Assembly (NCBI RefSeq): GCF_029873635.1
Contig: NC_080423.1
Location: forward strand, 101,618,991 to 101,682,990
Origin: Malania oleifera
Taxonomy: Eukaryota > Streptophyta > Magnoliopsida > Santalales > Ximeniaceae
Reading direction: 5' to 3'
DNA: 64,000 bases
The position numbers were made by a program, and so were the translations under genes. The notes below the pieces were generated by a model. That model saw only the letters and a list, made by a program, of their open reading frames with translations, was not told the origin of the DNA and did no database searches. Positions 36,101 through 45,227 of the stretch are shown piece after piece (position 1 is the stretch's first letter; every line of letters starts with the position of its first letter).

Positions 36101-37420
36101 CCAACATAATTGTTTTCTCAATGACAAGAAGAATTCTTGCAAACGAGTGAAGAGGAACTTGTTGCAATCTTTATTTCATTGGATGTTCATTCACCCCTTC
36201 TTTAATATCCTGGGTGTTTTTTGGAAGTTCTTATATTTTGAATCGCAGATCTTGATCTTTATTATTTCTATTCCTTTTCTTTTGTCTTCGAAGAAGTAAA
36301 TCGAATCCTTCTTGCGTACAAAGTTTCTCCCCTTCTGCATGTCCTAATACATTACTACTTATCAAAAAATAGGATTTATGAACTAATCTCATTTCAGTAT
36401 TTTTGAAGACAAAAACATAGGAACTCAAGCTGAACAGTGAACACTGATATTATGGAACTGGAAATATGTTCACCACAAGTCAGAACACAAGAAGAATAAT
36501 GAAATTCACAAAGAATTATGCTAAATTGCTCAAATCAATTCCAGGGATCCATTTAAGTACAACTGCATAAGAACCAAAGAGTACATTGACACCCCAACTG
36601 ACTTTCTGCTTAGTAGAGGAGCAATTGCAGGGAATGAACAGAATCAAAACTCTAACACTATGTTCGGTAAAGACCTTTGATTGGATTTGAAAAAAATGTA
36701 ATATAAAATTTCATCGAATTTTGTTCAAATCCATCCAAATCCAAATCCAAGTCCAAAACCTATCCTCCCAAACAGAGTGTAAGATTATTTTTATGATTTG
36801 AGGACACGAGAAAAACAGAAGGTAAATTCACCTGAGCCTAACACAATCATTTGACAAAGTTGAGCTCTTCTTCTTCTTATCCTTTCATCTTTTTTTTTTT
36901 TTAAAAATCTCAAAATAGTAAAAAGGTGATCTTCTTTTTTGGTTTTGTCTATGTTCTCTGCTTTCCGAGCCCCCAAGCAGAGAGCCGGCGCCAAAGAATC
37001 ATCCAACTGAAGATTTCAAGCCATTTGCATCAAATACAGCACACCCCAAAAGATGATAATAACCACTCACCTAATAGAGACAAAACATACACGAAATGAG
37101 ACAAAATTTCTACAAAGGCAAGACGAAGCAAGCACCAAACAAACTATACAGCAGCAGGACAAACTTATAAGGCAGCAAAACACCATTTCAATGAAACCCA
37201 TTTCAAATAAAAACCTAACTCAACTCCATCACATACACTTATGAATGCACGCACCATATAAAGCTTCAAAACACAAACAAAGAAGCAAAAAACAATAACA
37301 TTAACAGCCCTTTTTCGCCATTACCTTAATCCTCTTGGCCTCTGCAGCAAAACCCAGAACAGCTGAGACGAACCCTAAGAAGCCAGCTACAGTGCACACT
37401 AGAAGAACCCTTCTCTCCAT
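19363..37420 (-). CDS. DUF1218 four-transmembrane protein (MODIFYING WALL LIGNIN/VCC-type family), complete
   Basis: Three exons on the minus strand, 37420-37325, 26073-25871 and 19702-19363, join at GT-AG sites into 212 residues. The second junction splits Trp100 (TG|G). The protein starts MERRVLLVCTVAGFLGF, a hydrophobic first segment (residues 5-26). It continues with VCTYPRSPAMALGLTAA and a second helix (about 50-74), the Cys-rich loop GCICCRRS (74-81), a third helix across the exon 2-3 junction (about 89-116), NYYCYVVKPGVFAGG and a fourth helix (about 138-160). A Gln/Pro-rich tail ends HEDTYMRRQFT. The motif order and length match DUF1218 proteins, which include regulators of lignin content and vascular patterning in Arabidopsis. 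Function here is inferred from the family. The 11.3-kb and 6.2-kb introns are unusual for it and are packed with repeats. Confidence 0.93.
21840..23155 (+). mobile_element. LTR-type sequence in DUF1218 intron 2
   Basis: The stretch has a TATA-like TTTTATAAAAGGAGGGGATTCG (about 22399), T-rich words and a 3' block typical of plant LTR ends (GTGGGATCGACCTCGTAACC...GTGCACTTGCGAGTTAAAAC, about 23072-23127). There is no coding region, so it is probably a solo LTR or relic. The end positions and target duplication are not resolved. Confidence 0.42.
23160..23790 (+). mobile_element. LINE fragment with (TTG)n tail, RTE-like
   Basis: Broken plus-strand frames give NNLYARLDTKEGERDIFKL-RAREER, the ORF2 linker found in RTE-type LINEs, and later KLGISPIENKIWKG...RRGRSRPKITWNEIMSKDL, which matches their C-terminal region. 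The reverse transcriptase core between them is missing. The copy ends with the common CATGTAGTTCACCCCACCTAGTGG block and TTGTTGTTGTTG. It has several stops and an internal deletion. Confidence 0.65.
23826..23960 (+). mobile_element. Au-like SINE fragment
   Basis: GGGGCAAGC...TGGTTTCAGTTTCATAGAAATAGCCTCTC is followed by AAATGTGGAGGCAAGGCATG. This resembles the plant Au-type SINE body (AGAAACAGCCTCT..GCA..GGTAAGGCTGCGTACA). Box B is degenerate. It lies directly downstream of the LINE tail. Confidence 0.5.
24165..24310 (+). mobile_element. Au-like SINE copy
   Basis: GGAAACAACCTCCCCAAATG then TGGAGGTAAGACTACATACATC matches the conserved Au-SINE 3' body better than the copy at 23826. The upstream part (GTGGTCCGTGCCTTGC...) and the repeated GTGGCCTGTGCCTT at about 24287 suggest a partial duplication. 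Confidence 0.55.
26358..26373 (+). repeat. Run of 16 G
   Basis: Uninterrupted G16 preceded by a T run, in DUF1218 intron 1. On the transcribed sense strand of that gene it is a C run. It can form a G-quadruplex on the plus strand and is prone to length error. Confidence 0.85.
27120..27170. repeat. (AAT)n then (GAT)n microsatellite
   Basis: About ten AAT units followed by several GAT units in DUF1218 intron 1. Confidence 0.85.
27605..28010 (-). mobile_element. Two LINE 3' ends in tandem, minus orientation
   Basis: CCACTAGGTGGGGTCAGCTATATGAAT occurs at about 27651 and again at about 27878. The second is preceded by ACAACAACAACAAAACC, the reverse of a (TTG)n tail. On the minus strand both give the ATTCATATAGCTGACCCCACCTAGTGG end block of the RTE-like LINE seen at 23730. 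Both are severely 5'-truncated. Confidence 0.65.
28180..28460 (-). mobile_element. LINE ORF2 C-terminal fragment
   Basis: Minus-strand translation gives LKDNLRNELIHNKLGITSVEDKIREGWLRWFG, which matches the C-terminal region of RTE-type LINE ORF2 (IRNE-I--KLGVAPI-DKIRE--LRWFGH). It is short and ends in frame breaks. Confidence 0.65.
28650..29600 (-). mobile_element. Ty3/gypsy pol fossil (reverse transcriptase end and RNase H)
   Basis: Minus-strand open segments at 29420-29166 (SFFKELWKSGRFEWGEEHDKYF, LYLAFTRNAVSFALVLEEG, KPIYYISKVL) and 29066-28836 (ERMKWSVKFGEFDIHYKPR, AIKAQVLANFIAKE) are characteristic of Ty3/gypsy polymerase, of the Tat/Athila-like type. It is old and broken, with several interruptions. 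No gag, integrase or LTRs in matching orientation were recognised next to it. Confidence 0.8.
30255..31516 (+). mobile_element. Probable solo LTR, Tat/Athila-like Ty3/gypsy, carrying a minisatellite
   Basis: The 3' part has LTR promoter features: ACTATAAAAGAGCC (about 31300), then TGACTTAGGCATCAAAGTGATCC...GGAGTACACC, a signature block of Tat-type LTRs also present at 37788-38264. The end GGCTGCAACA (31516) is followed by ATATT, and the same ATATT precedes a TG at 30255, giving a candidate 5-bp target duplication. The left end is uncertain, because ATATT is a common word in AT-rich DNA and similar sequence continues leftward. Confidence 0.5.
30494..31050. repeat. Minisatellite, about 18 units of 29-31 bp with a palindromic core
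   Basis: Each unit carries a variant of GGCTYGAATTGAGCC followed by about 15 more variable bases (often AAGCTTC-C-GAAAA). The core is an imperfect palindrome and could fold as a hairpin. Because 30 is a multiple of three, the minus strand shows a spurious decapeptide repeat (…REAWLNLSRF…) over short open frames. It lies inside the LTR-type sequence. Confidence 0.88.
32403..32462. repeat. Exact 30-bp tandem duplication
   Basis: Two identical adjacent 30-bp units, GACTTAGTATTTAAACATAG plus ten bases. Identity suggests a recent slip or repair event. Confidence 0.92.
32494..32640. mobile_element. Foldback MITE, copy 1
   Basis: The left half (CATGTTTGGAAAATTGGATTTTGG...GTGTGGATTTTG) is largely the inverse of the right half (CAAGTCCACACAAGTCTAAGTCC...CCCCCAAACAC). 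Related copies lie at 35968-36112 and 36655-36782, with a partial one at 39115-39245. No coding capacity. Confidence 0.65.
33304..33606 (-). mobile_element. TRIM-like miniature LTR element, copy 2
   Basis: Terminal repeats at about 33304-33382 and 33534-33606 share CCACTTT(T)ACC-AAA-GCTTAAGCTGTTAGGTT and ATGTATATCAAGCT-TAACA. An AACTCTAATACCA next to the right one (33521-33533) is a weakened reverse tRNA-iMet primer site. The internal region is about 150 bases and non-coding. Same family as 319-620. Confidence 0.62.
35240..35440 (+). mobile_element. LINE zinc-finger (zf-RVT) fragment
   Basis: The frame reads CCCWCFLCKKYVETWDHLLFHCFFF. This resembles the Cys-His cluster C-x2-C-x3-E-(T/S)x(D/E)HLxxxC at the C-terminal side of plant L1 reverse transcriptases. 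Nothing else of the element is evident. Confidence 0.5.
35968..36112. mobile_element. Foldback MITE, copy 2
   Basis: CCTATGTTTGGAAAGG...GGATTTGGATTTGTG in the left half faces CACCCAAATCCAAATCTAAAATCC...TGCTTCCAACAT in the right half. Same family as 32494-32640. Confidence 0.62.
36655..36782. mobile_element. Foldback MITE, copy 3
   Basis: ACTATGTTCGGTAAAG...TTGGATTTGAAAAAAATGTAAT faces TTCAAATCCATCCAAATCC...CCTCCCAAACAGAGTG. It also shares the central AATATAAAATTTCAT block of the family. Confidence 0.6.
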
Positions 37421-37787
37421 ACTCTTCTCTCTCTCTCGCTCTCGCTCTCGCTCTCTCTCTCTCTTAAGATACACTCAATTTGGGCGTGGGGATGAGGAAT
37501 GTGAGGTTCTTCCCAAAATCATGACTTGCGTCTAAGAAAGTCTAAAGGTGGTGACCATCATTTCTGTTTTCTAGGTGGGCAAGGATGGCTTCTCACTGGC
37601 TTGTGTGGGCCATTTTGGGAATTATGAATTGTGAAAGCATTTTAAATGTCCTTTCCTTGTGGATTAAGGTTTTTTTTTTTCTTTTAAAGTCTTTTGGCGT
37701 TTTTTGATTTACAGTGCATATTCAAGAAGCTTTTTCTATAATAGAAAAACACATACACCTCACGAAAAAATAAATTGAAGTGGGTAT
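37421..37787 (-). promoter_or_regulatory. DUF1218 gene 5' flank with (TC)n tract
   Basis: Immediately upstream of the start codon the plus strand has TCTC and TCGC runs (about 37423-37465), so the transcript leader is (GA)n-rich. The remaining flank up to the solo LTR is about 320 bases. No clear TATA box was identified. Confidence 0.5.
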
Positions 37788-38264
37788 TGATGCAACCAAA
37801 ATCAGTACCCCATATTTACAAATATGCCCATAAAGGCAAGCCATTGTTAGATCAGCTGTGGGATCCTCGGGTGTCTCGCGAAACTCCCACTAAACTATTA
37901 ATAATCTCTAAGACGATTACGAAAGCAGATGGGTTACATAACCGTCTGAAAGTTACTTGCATGAATTACGTGCAACTCATAAATTACTCATAACCCCCTA
38001 ATGGTACCTCATAAATGTCAAGTTAGGAAAATATTAGTCTTCACTACTATAAAATGTGGATCATAGAGAGAGGTAAAGTATCTCACTCATACTCACTATT
38101 TCTACTGTTCTAATTCAAAATCTCTCATTAGCCCCTTACTTAGTCATCAGAGTGATGCCCCGAGGTACACCCCGGGTCTTCCAAATTATTCTTATTTGTT
38201 TCTTTTCAGGTGGTTGTGATCAAAGAACAATTCTTGAAGATCGTTCAATTTTCAAGTAATAACA
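37788..38264 (+). mobile_element. Short solo LTR, Tat-like Ty3/gypsy, with perfect 5-bp target duplication
   Basis: The element runs TGATGCAACC...AAGTAATAACA (477 bp) between GGTAT at 37783-37787 and GGTAT at 38265-38269. It contains ACTATAAAATGTGG and the TTAGTCATCAGAGTGATGCC...GAGGTACACCCCGGG block shared with 30255-31516. There is no internal region. It lies about 370 bp upstream of the DUF1218 start codon, in the opposite orientation to the gene. Confidence 0.75.
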
Positions 38265-38269
38265 GGTAT

Positions 38270-39266
38270 ATTAAATTAAGTGGGTTATTATAATAAATGT
38301 GTTATTTATTACTTATTTATGTAATTGGGGTTGGTTTTTATTTATTTATTTATTTAAAAAAATAGGAGTTATGAAGATATTTTAAAAATTCAGTACTTGA
38401 ATTAATTAATTTATAAAAATAATAATGGTTAAATGTTGTCTCATCTTTTAATCAATATATAGGTATTTTTGTGACCAAACAAAAAATAATGAGCTTTAGG
38501 GAATGTTGATTAGGGTATATTATTTGTTACGGACCATGTTTTAAAAATCTATATGTTGTTTCTTGAATATAATCTTGGGGTATATAAGGAAAAAAATATT
38601 CCTTATCAAGTCAAATAATCATCTTCTAAACATTAATTAAAACTCTTATATTTGAAATTAATTATATATAGCTTTTCGATAATTTAAAAATAAATAACAT
38701 AGTTTATAAACTAACAAGTTTGAGAAAGTAGAGAATAAGTCTAATACAGAAACCTCCTATAAGGAAAGTTGTTAAGTAATAGCGAAATAATTAAAACTCA
38801 TTAACAACATATATTAATAATAAGTAGCTCGAAGGATGAAAAAATTTAACCAATAAGAATTTATTTGAAACAAAATTTAATATTGAGAGTTTGGAGCCTC
38901 TTGGTGGCTTAATGTCAAAAAAAATTCTCCGACACCTTTCCATAAAAGCATTCCAACCTTTTAATTTCAACATTCTCAAAACATAGAAAAATTATTTAAT
39001 AAAATCTGTTCATAATTCTCCATCATCTCCTAAAATGGCAACTTTCTTATTGTCCCCTAAAAAAATATAGCAACTTTAGGGGCTCATACAATTCGTAATT
39101 AATTCTTGTGCTGTAGTTGGAAATATGGATTTCAGACGTTAGATTTGGATTTAGGTGAATTTAGATAAATTTCAGTTTAATTTTATATTATATTTTATTC
39201 AAATTCAATAAAACTCTAAATTTAATATCTATGCAAACATAGGATTAAGAAAGTTTATTTGTAAAT
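38270..39266. other. AT-rich intergenic DNA
   Basis: No gene seen. A decayed foldback MITE piece lies at about 39115-39245 (GGATTTCAGACGTTAGATTTGG...CAAACATAGG). Confidence 0.4.
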
Positions 39267-40238
39267 GAATCTGAAACGCCCCGAACCCTTAAACCCGGGT
39301 CTGGTGCGTTATACCTGATCATCCATAATTACATATATCTCCAAAACATTTCAGTATGTTCACAACTTATTTTTCTCCACAGACTTAAAATATAATGACG
39401 TAAAATATAAATATTTGTATATCATAATTAACATAAAAATATACCATTTTCTTTTACTATTTCCCAATAATGTTATAGAACCTCGAGTTCTCTAAGCTCG
39501 ATCTCGATGAAATCCTGAAAAAAAGATAAATTTATATTCGGGTGAGACGCATCTCAGTAAGGGAAGAAACCATATATTAAAACAGTGTGTGGCCAATATG
39601 AGTTTATATATAACATAATATTTAACATTTGAAAATCCTTAACATAATTTTTAAAATCATTCCCTAATCCTAATCAAACACATGCGAATATTTAACCCAC
39701 GAGATTTCCCAAGGATAGGGGTGATTACCCGCCCATACAAGTAGCACTCCTCTGTTCTGATACATTTGGCAACTCGAAGGTCACAATTTAAACATACCAG
39801 GACACTCACCTTACTCAGTAAGCTCTCAAGTGATAAATTAATCTCGTACTCACGCATTCAACAATAGTTTATCGGTAAAGGCTCTAAGGATAGGGAATTC
39901 TACCCGCCCATACAAGTAAGTTCCCTCTACCCTAGTACGTTATGTGGCTACTGCCACATCTGTAACTACTAGTGCACTCACCTTACTCAGCAAGCCCTCG
40001 AGAGAAAGGTATGTCTTGCCCAATCGTAACATGTTCTATGTACATACATATTTCTAATATCATAATACATCATTCTTTCTATCATTATTTAATTATCCAC
40101 ATCTATTCATATTCATGACTTAACATTGCATTGTATTTCACTTTAAGTGACTCTTTCCCATTTTACAGTGTTCACATTTCACATTTCATATTTCATTTCC
40201 ATTTCATTCATTTCCCTTTTCATTTTATTTCATTTCAT

Positions 40239-40470
40239 ACCCAGCATCTTTCAGCTGTTTTACCCAACATTTTTCAGCTGTTTTACCCAGCATCTTTCAG
40301 CTGTTATACATTTACCCAGCCACTTTCAGCTGTTTCACATTTACCTAACCACTTTCAGCTGCGACACATTTACCCTTACCACTTTTAGCTGTGACACATT
40401 TACCCAGCCACTTTTAGCTGTTTAACCCAGCATATTTCAGCTGTTTACCCAACATCTTTCAACTGTTTAC
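40239..40470. repeat. Minisatellite with TTTCAGCTG core, about 9 units
   Basis: Units such as TACCCAGCATCTTTCAGCTG and TACCCAGCCACTTTCAGCTG recur every 22-31 bases inside the solo LTR. CAGCTG is itself a 6-bp palindrome. The His/Phe-rich open frames here are products of the repeat. Confidence 0.85.
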
Positions 40471-41543
40471 ATGATTACATTAACACGCACAGGCAACATT
40501 GTCCATATCATATTTTATTTTCATGGTTTTACTTACTTAACCTGCATCTCATACATTTAACATATATTTGCACAGATTCTCATGCCATACAATTTAATAA
40601 TAAAATTCATGCACTGTCTGTAAAATAAGCCAACCAATATTTAATGTTTATATATTAAAAATACCTTTCCTTTCTTACTTAATTATCTTGAAAATATTTC
40701 TCACTTTCATGAGTTCATTTTTGCATATACATATCTAATAAACAGTCTCAAACTTAAAAATATATATAATTTAAACAGCTGACATTTTACCCATATTGAA
40801 AAATTACACATATATATAATACAATTTATTTTTTCATTAAATTCATAAAAATTCTGATTTAATATATATTTTTCCCTTTACCTGATTTGTTGAACTACGC
40901 CAATAGGGATTTCGAAAAATACCTGCGGTACTCACCCGGACCCTGAAATTAAATTCCTAATTCTGATAAATTATTCGTGAATAAAATATTATTTAAATAT
41001 TTCCTAGGGCCATAATTCCTAAATAAATAATAATACCCTTAAATTTAGCCAAATTGCCAAATTTTTCAAATCCCACTCTCGTTTTGGAGTAAGGTCTAAA
41101 AAACCCCAATTGGAAAATTACATGCGTCAAAATGACGATGACAACGACTAGAACCCCGTAGAGGTGTTCGTTCGTCGATTTAACCACATATTAACGGCAA
41201 AATTGAGAAAATGAGAAAAAATTACCTTTCCCCAAGAGCAATGCCTAAACCTTTTCCATGAAAAATCTGCTCCAATAGAAATGTCGGCAGCGGAACCAGG
41301 ATTCCAACGGCACCTTCCATTTCCCGATCCGTCGCAAACTCGTCAAGTAATTGAGAGAAGGAGAGAAGCGGAGACGGAGGAGTGGCACGCAGGAAAAATA
41401 TTCAGGAGGGGAGGGGGCGTGTAGCTCTGCTCCAGGTTCTTCTTCTTTCTTCTTTCTTCTTCTTCCTTCTTCTTTCTTCTTTCTTCTTTCTTCTTCTTCC
41501 TTCTTCTTTCTTCTTTCCTCTTGTTATCTTCATTCTGTCAGTA

Positions 41544-41548
<5 letters not shown>

Positions 41549-41580
<32 letters not shown>
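41549..41580. repeat. (AT)n microsatellite
   Basis: About 16 TA units inside the solo LTR. Other long TA runs are at about 48751-48795, 49379-49403 and 62647-62685. Confidence 0.85.
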
Positions 41581-41582
<2 letters not shown>

Positions 41583-42035
41583 TATTTTAATTATTTTTTT
41601 TATAAATCCAATACAATAATATTTAATTTAACAACTAGTTATTTAATTATTTAATTTATCTTAATTTAAATTTTTTTCTTTTTTTTTTCTTTTTTCCACA
41701 CCATTCTTTTTATTTATTTATCTGTTATTTTATTTATTATTTTTTTCTAAATTATTTTAATCATTTTAAATTTTCAAATCTTTACAGAATCCATCCATGT
41801 ATATGTTAAAATCTAAATTTTCAATTCAATTCTTACATTGGAGCCATGATTTCAACAAAAATTTATCAGTCTCTATTTCAAGACTTTCAATTACAAAACT
41901 TGTGAATTTTGATTAAAACGGACCTCAAATATGGATTTTGACGAATTTGGGCAAATTTTAATACAATTTTATATTATATCTTATTAAAACCCAATACAAA
42001 TATAAATATAAGAACTTTCCAAACATAGGGTCAAT

Positions 42036-42503
42036 TAGGGGTTTGCATAATTCGGTTAAAACCGAATTAACTAAGTAAATTTGATCGGTTCGATTCGATT
42101 AAAAATTTATTCGGTTCGATTCGATTCGATTTTCATTTTCATTAAACTTCGGTTAATAAAATTAACCAAATAGTATAAATTAATAATAAATAATTATATA
42201 TTATATATATTCAAATATTTTATATATTATAAATACACTAAAATTTTATTTATTTATTTATTTATTATATATTATATATATTAAAATCTTATATATATAT
42301 ATATATATTATCTATATTATATATATATATATTAAAATATTAAATTGGTTAACCAATTTAAACGAAATTTGGTTTGATCAGTTTTGAGTTCTGTTAAATA
42401 TGGAACTTGGATTAGCTCGATTAATGAGATTTTTTAACCAAATTATTTTTATGAATTCAGATAATTAACTAAATTCAATGAACCGATCGAATGCTTACCT
42501 CTA
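42036..42503. mobile_element. hAT-like MITE, copy 1
   Basis: The termini TAGGGGTTTGCATAATTCGG and (reverse) TAGAGGTAAGCATTCGATCGG form degenerate inverted repeats. The flanks GGGTCAAT (42028-42035) and GGGCCAAT (42504-42511) are an 8-bp target duplication with one mismatch, the length made by hAT transposases. The interior is rich in GGTT(C)GATT / AACCGAA words and has no gene. Confidence 0.75.
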
Positions 42504-43245
42504 GGGCCAATGCCTGCAAATAAAGATCCAATCAATTGAAGGGGGCATTTGGGTATGCATTGATTTACTAATTAAAAATGGAGTATTCAAATTGCTATCA
42601 TGTTATGCAAAAGCAATTTGAAATTAGGCACATAATGGGGAATGAAGAAAAGTAATAAAAAATTGAAGCATCATTATTACTAAGTAATCAAGCACAATGT
42701 TAGTTGGATAAAAATGGTAATGATAAATAGTAGTTTGATTGTGAATAAGTGGAGAGGCACAAAAAAATGGCAGAACCCTTAAGGATAATAATGAAATTAA
42801 ATGAATAGTATATAATACAAGTAACTATGGTTGTTAATTATGGCATGTACTTCATATTTATAAATATTTATATATTATATTATATTACTAATGTTATATA
42901 ATGATGAGGTTATTATTAAGTAAGAAATGAAATCAAATTAAGGTAGTGGGGGTGAGCGAAATCAAGGGAATGCACAATTAAGGGGGAGAAATTAATTATT
43001 ATGGTGTTTAGTTAGTTTGTTTATAGTTTTAATTTGGATTTGGGGTTGGAGGGAAGCGAGCTAGGTGTTATTTTATTTACGGCGTTACTAAGATTTTTTA
43101 GGTTATTTACATATATAGTTTAGTGTCTTGATCTGATGTGAAGAATTTTTTTTTTTGAGGGCAAAAAATAAATACGAAATTAAGAGATAAAGATGAGGTG
43201 AAAAGTGGGCTCCTCTTCTTTTTTCATTAGAGTTCGTACTTGAGG

Positions 43246-43738
43246 CAAAGGGTGTGCAATCGGTCGGTTTGGTCAATTCGACCAGTTAATCAAATTAATC
43301 GAAAAAATTTGGTTAACTATCCATCATAATCGAACCAATCAAACAACCATTCTTACCCGAACCTTACCCAAATGAACCAAATTTTTGGTTAATTCAATTA
43401 ACTAAATTTAACCGAATCAAATTATAATTAATTATGGTAAATAAATATGATTCTATGCTTTCAATATTTAATTTATATTTAATTATTAATTATATAATAA
43501 TTATGGAACCTTAATTATAAATTATATAATTTATATTTAATTATCAATTAATTATATAAATTCAGTTAAATCAATTAACCAAAATGTAATTTCTTCATAA
43601 TCGAACCGAAAATCGAATAACCAATTTTACTGAAATATAAGGTCGAATTGAACCGAATTAAAATTAACCGAACCGAACCGACCGAATTTGGTCAGTTATT
43701 TCAGTTAATTTGGTTTTCACCGAATTATGCACAACCCT
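43246..43738. mobile_element. hAT-like MITE, copy 2
   Basis: Same family as 42036-42503: AAAGGGTGTGCAATCGG at the left and TTATGCACAACCCT at the right. Perfect 8-bp flanks ACTTGAGG lie at 43238-43245 and 43739-43746. Interior AACCGAACCGACCGAA words are shared. Confidence 0.8.
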
Positions 43739-43746
43739 ACTTGAGG

Positions 43747-45227
43747 TATCGTCTCTTTTATCTAAAATAGTTGAATACACAACTTTTTCCCCTCTAAACG
43801 GAATGGAAAATATCTACCCAATAAAATTTGCCACACAATAATTCCTAAATATTAAACTAAGCCCACACTTAATTTCGTAGAATTCAAACAAAAAAATTAA
43901 TTTCATACCTAATTGAGTCACTTTTAGTCTATGATATGGTAAAAGTTAGGGCAATAACAATTAAATTTATGAAGTCGCAATTTTTTTTTGAATGTTAGTG
44001 AGTTAAATATCATGATTTAATATGCAATTTAGTAAACTTTAAGTGACTAGGCATGCAACTTGCTAGCCTTTGGAAAAAAATTTATTTGATATTACATTTG
44101 CAAGCAATGAACGTATTTTATAACTTTCAGTTATCATGAAAATTTATTGTAATAGTATTTTAATATTCGAAATTGGATCTTATGAATTAAGAAGTTTTTT
44201 TCTATATAATATTTTTCAATTAAAATTCATAATTAAAATAAAAATATGCATGTGAAATTAAAAATTAATAAAAGTCATCCAAAAGATTATTTGTATCATT
44301 TTTCAATTGTTAAATACAATAGGATTGTTCTTGGAGTACTATAAAAAGTGAGTTTAAAATATAACAACTAACAAAATAAATTTAATTAAGTTATATTTTC
44401 ATTGTAATATATTAAAATTTATAATATATATGACATTTTAATTATTTTAATTAATCATATTTTTAATTGTTAATTGATTTAAGGACAAAACAATTAGGTT
44501 TTTATTTGTTCTAGTGTTAGAAAAAACTAACAAAACATATTGCTAGTTTTTAGATTTTAGTTTTAATTTTGAGTTTTTTATTTACAATAGTACCAAAAGA
44601 TCCTTTATGTTGCGTTCAACCACAATTCTTTGAAATTCTCAATAATTTCAAAATATTACCACGTTTGATTCATATTTTATAATCAGAAATCTCATTTTTG
44701 AAATAGGTATTTCCACAAATCTTTTTAGTGCTAGCATCCTTATTCCTACTTTAAAAGGTGAGTATCATATTTTTTTTTTGGATTACGTATCGGGTTTCCA
44801 CGTATCCGTTTTATGGTCCACACAACTAATTGGGAGAAATGTCAAAAATTATAAAGCGATAAAAAACCCTAATTATATTTTTAAAATCCAAAAATACCCC
44901 ACTTATTTGAAAAATAATTGAACTAATTAGCCTTTGAATAATACAGTTGACAATTTTTTTTATATTGCAGTTTTAGTTGAGTTGAACTATAAAAACTATT
45001 TACATGCACTATTGTTTCATGAAATATCATTTGTCCAACTTAAGAATATTTTGGGAATAAAAAATTGTTTTATTGTTATTATTCCTTGGAATAAACCAAA
45101 AATGTCATATGCCCATAAATTTATTGGTAGTATGCTTATAAACAAAATAGAAGAATCATAGTTTCTTGAGAAGCCTATGTTCATGCATAGGTATCTCAAG
45201 TGATCCATTGGAATCATGGGATGATAT
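43747..45227. other. AT-rich intergenic DNA with a TIR-element piece
   Basis: About 44200-44606 resembles the right part of the TIR element family described at 47115 and 55080 (shared TTGTTAATTGATTTAA and TTATTTACAATAGTACCAAAAGATCC-type end). No gene was recognised. Confidence 0.4.

Larger units (their letters stand above)
26074..37324 (-). other. DUF1218 gene intron 1 (11.3 kb)
   Basis: The donor is AAG|GTAATG next to exon 1 (37325) and the acceptor is AATCTGCAG before exon 2 (26073). Contents: a 16-G run (26358-26373), an (AAT)n run (about 27120-27150), LINE 3' ends (27605-28460), a Ty3/gypsy pol fossil (about 28650-29600), a minisatellite within an LTR (30255-31516), a foldback MITE family (32494, 35968, 36655), a TRIM-like element (33304-33606) and a LINE zinc-finger fragment (about 35240-35440). 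The stretch 33700-35120 shows no recognised domain. Confidence 0.88.
39272..41786 (-). mobile_element. Solo LTR, Ty3/gypsy (chromovirus-like), minus orientation, with 5-bp target duplication
   Basis: The 2515-bp element runs TGAAACGCCCCGAACCC...TTTACA between GAATC at 39267-39271 and GAATC at 41787-41791. Read in reverse it ends GGGTTCGGGGCGTTTCA and has the CTTACTGAGATGCGTCTCACCC block common to this LTR class. It contains a minisatellite (40239-40470), a TTC/TTCTTCC-rich tract (about 41435-41520) and an (AT)n run. No coding region remains. The open frames inside it are repeat artefacts. Confidence 0.8.

Noticed and set aside
40131-40425. Two overlapping Phe/His-rich open frames
   Set aside because: They are translations of the TTTCAGCTG minisatellite in a solo LTR.
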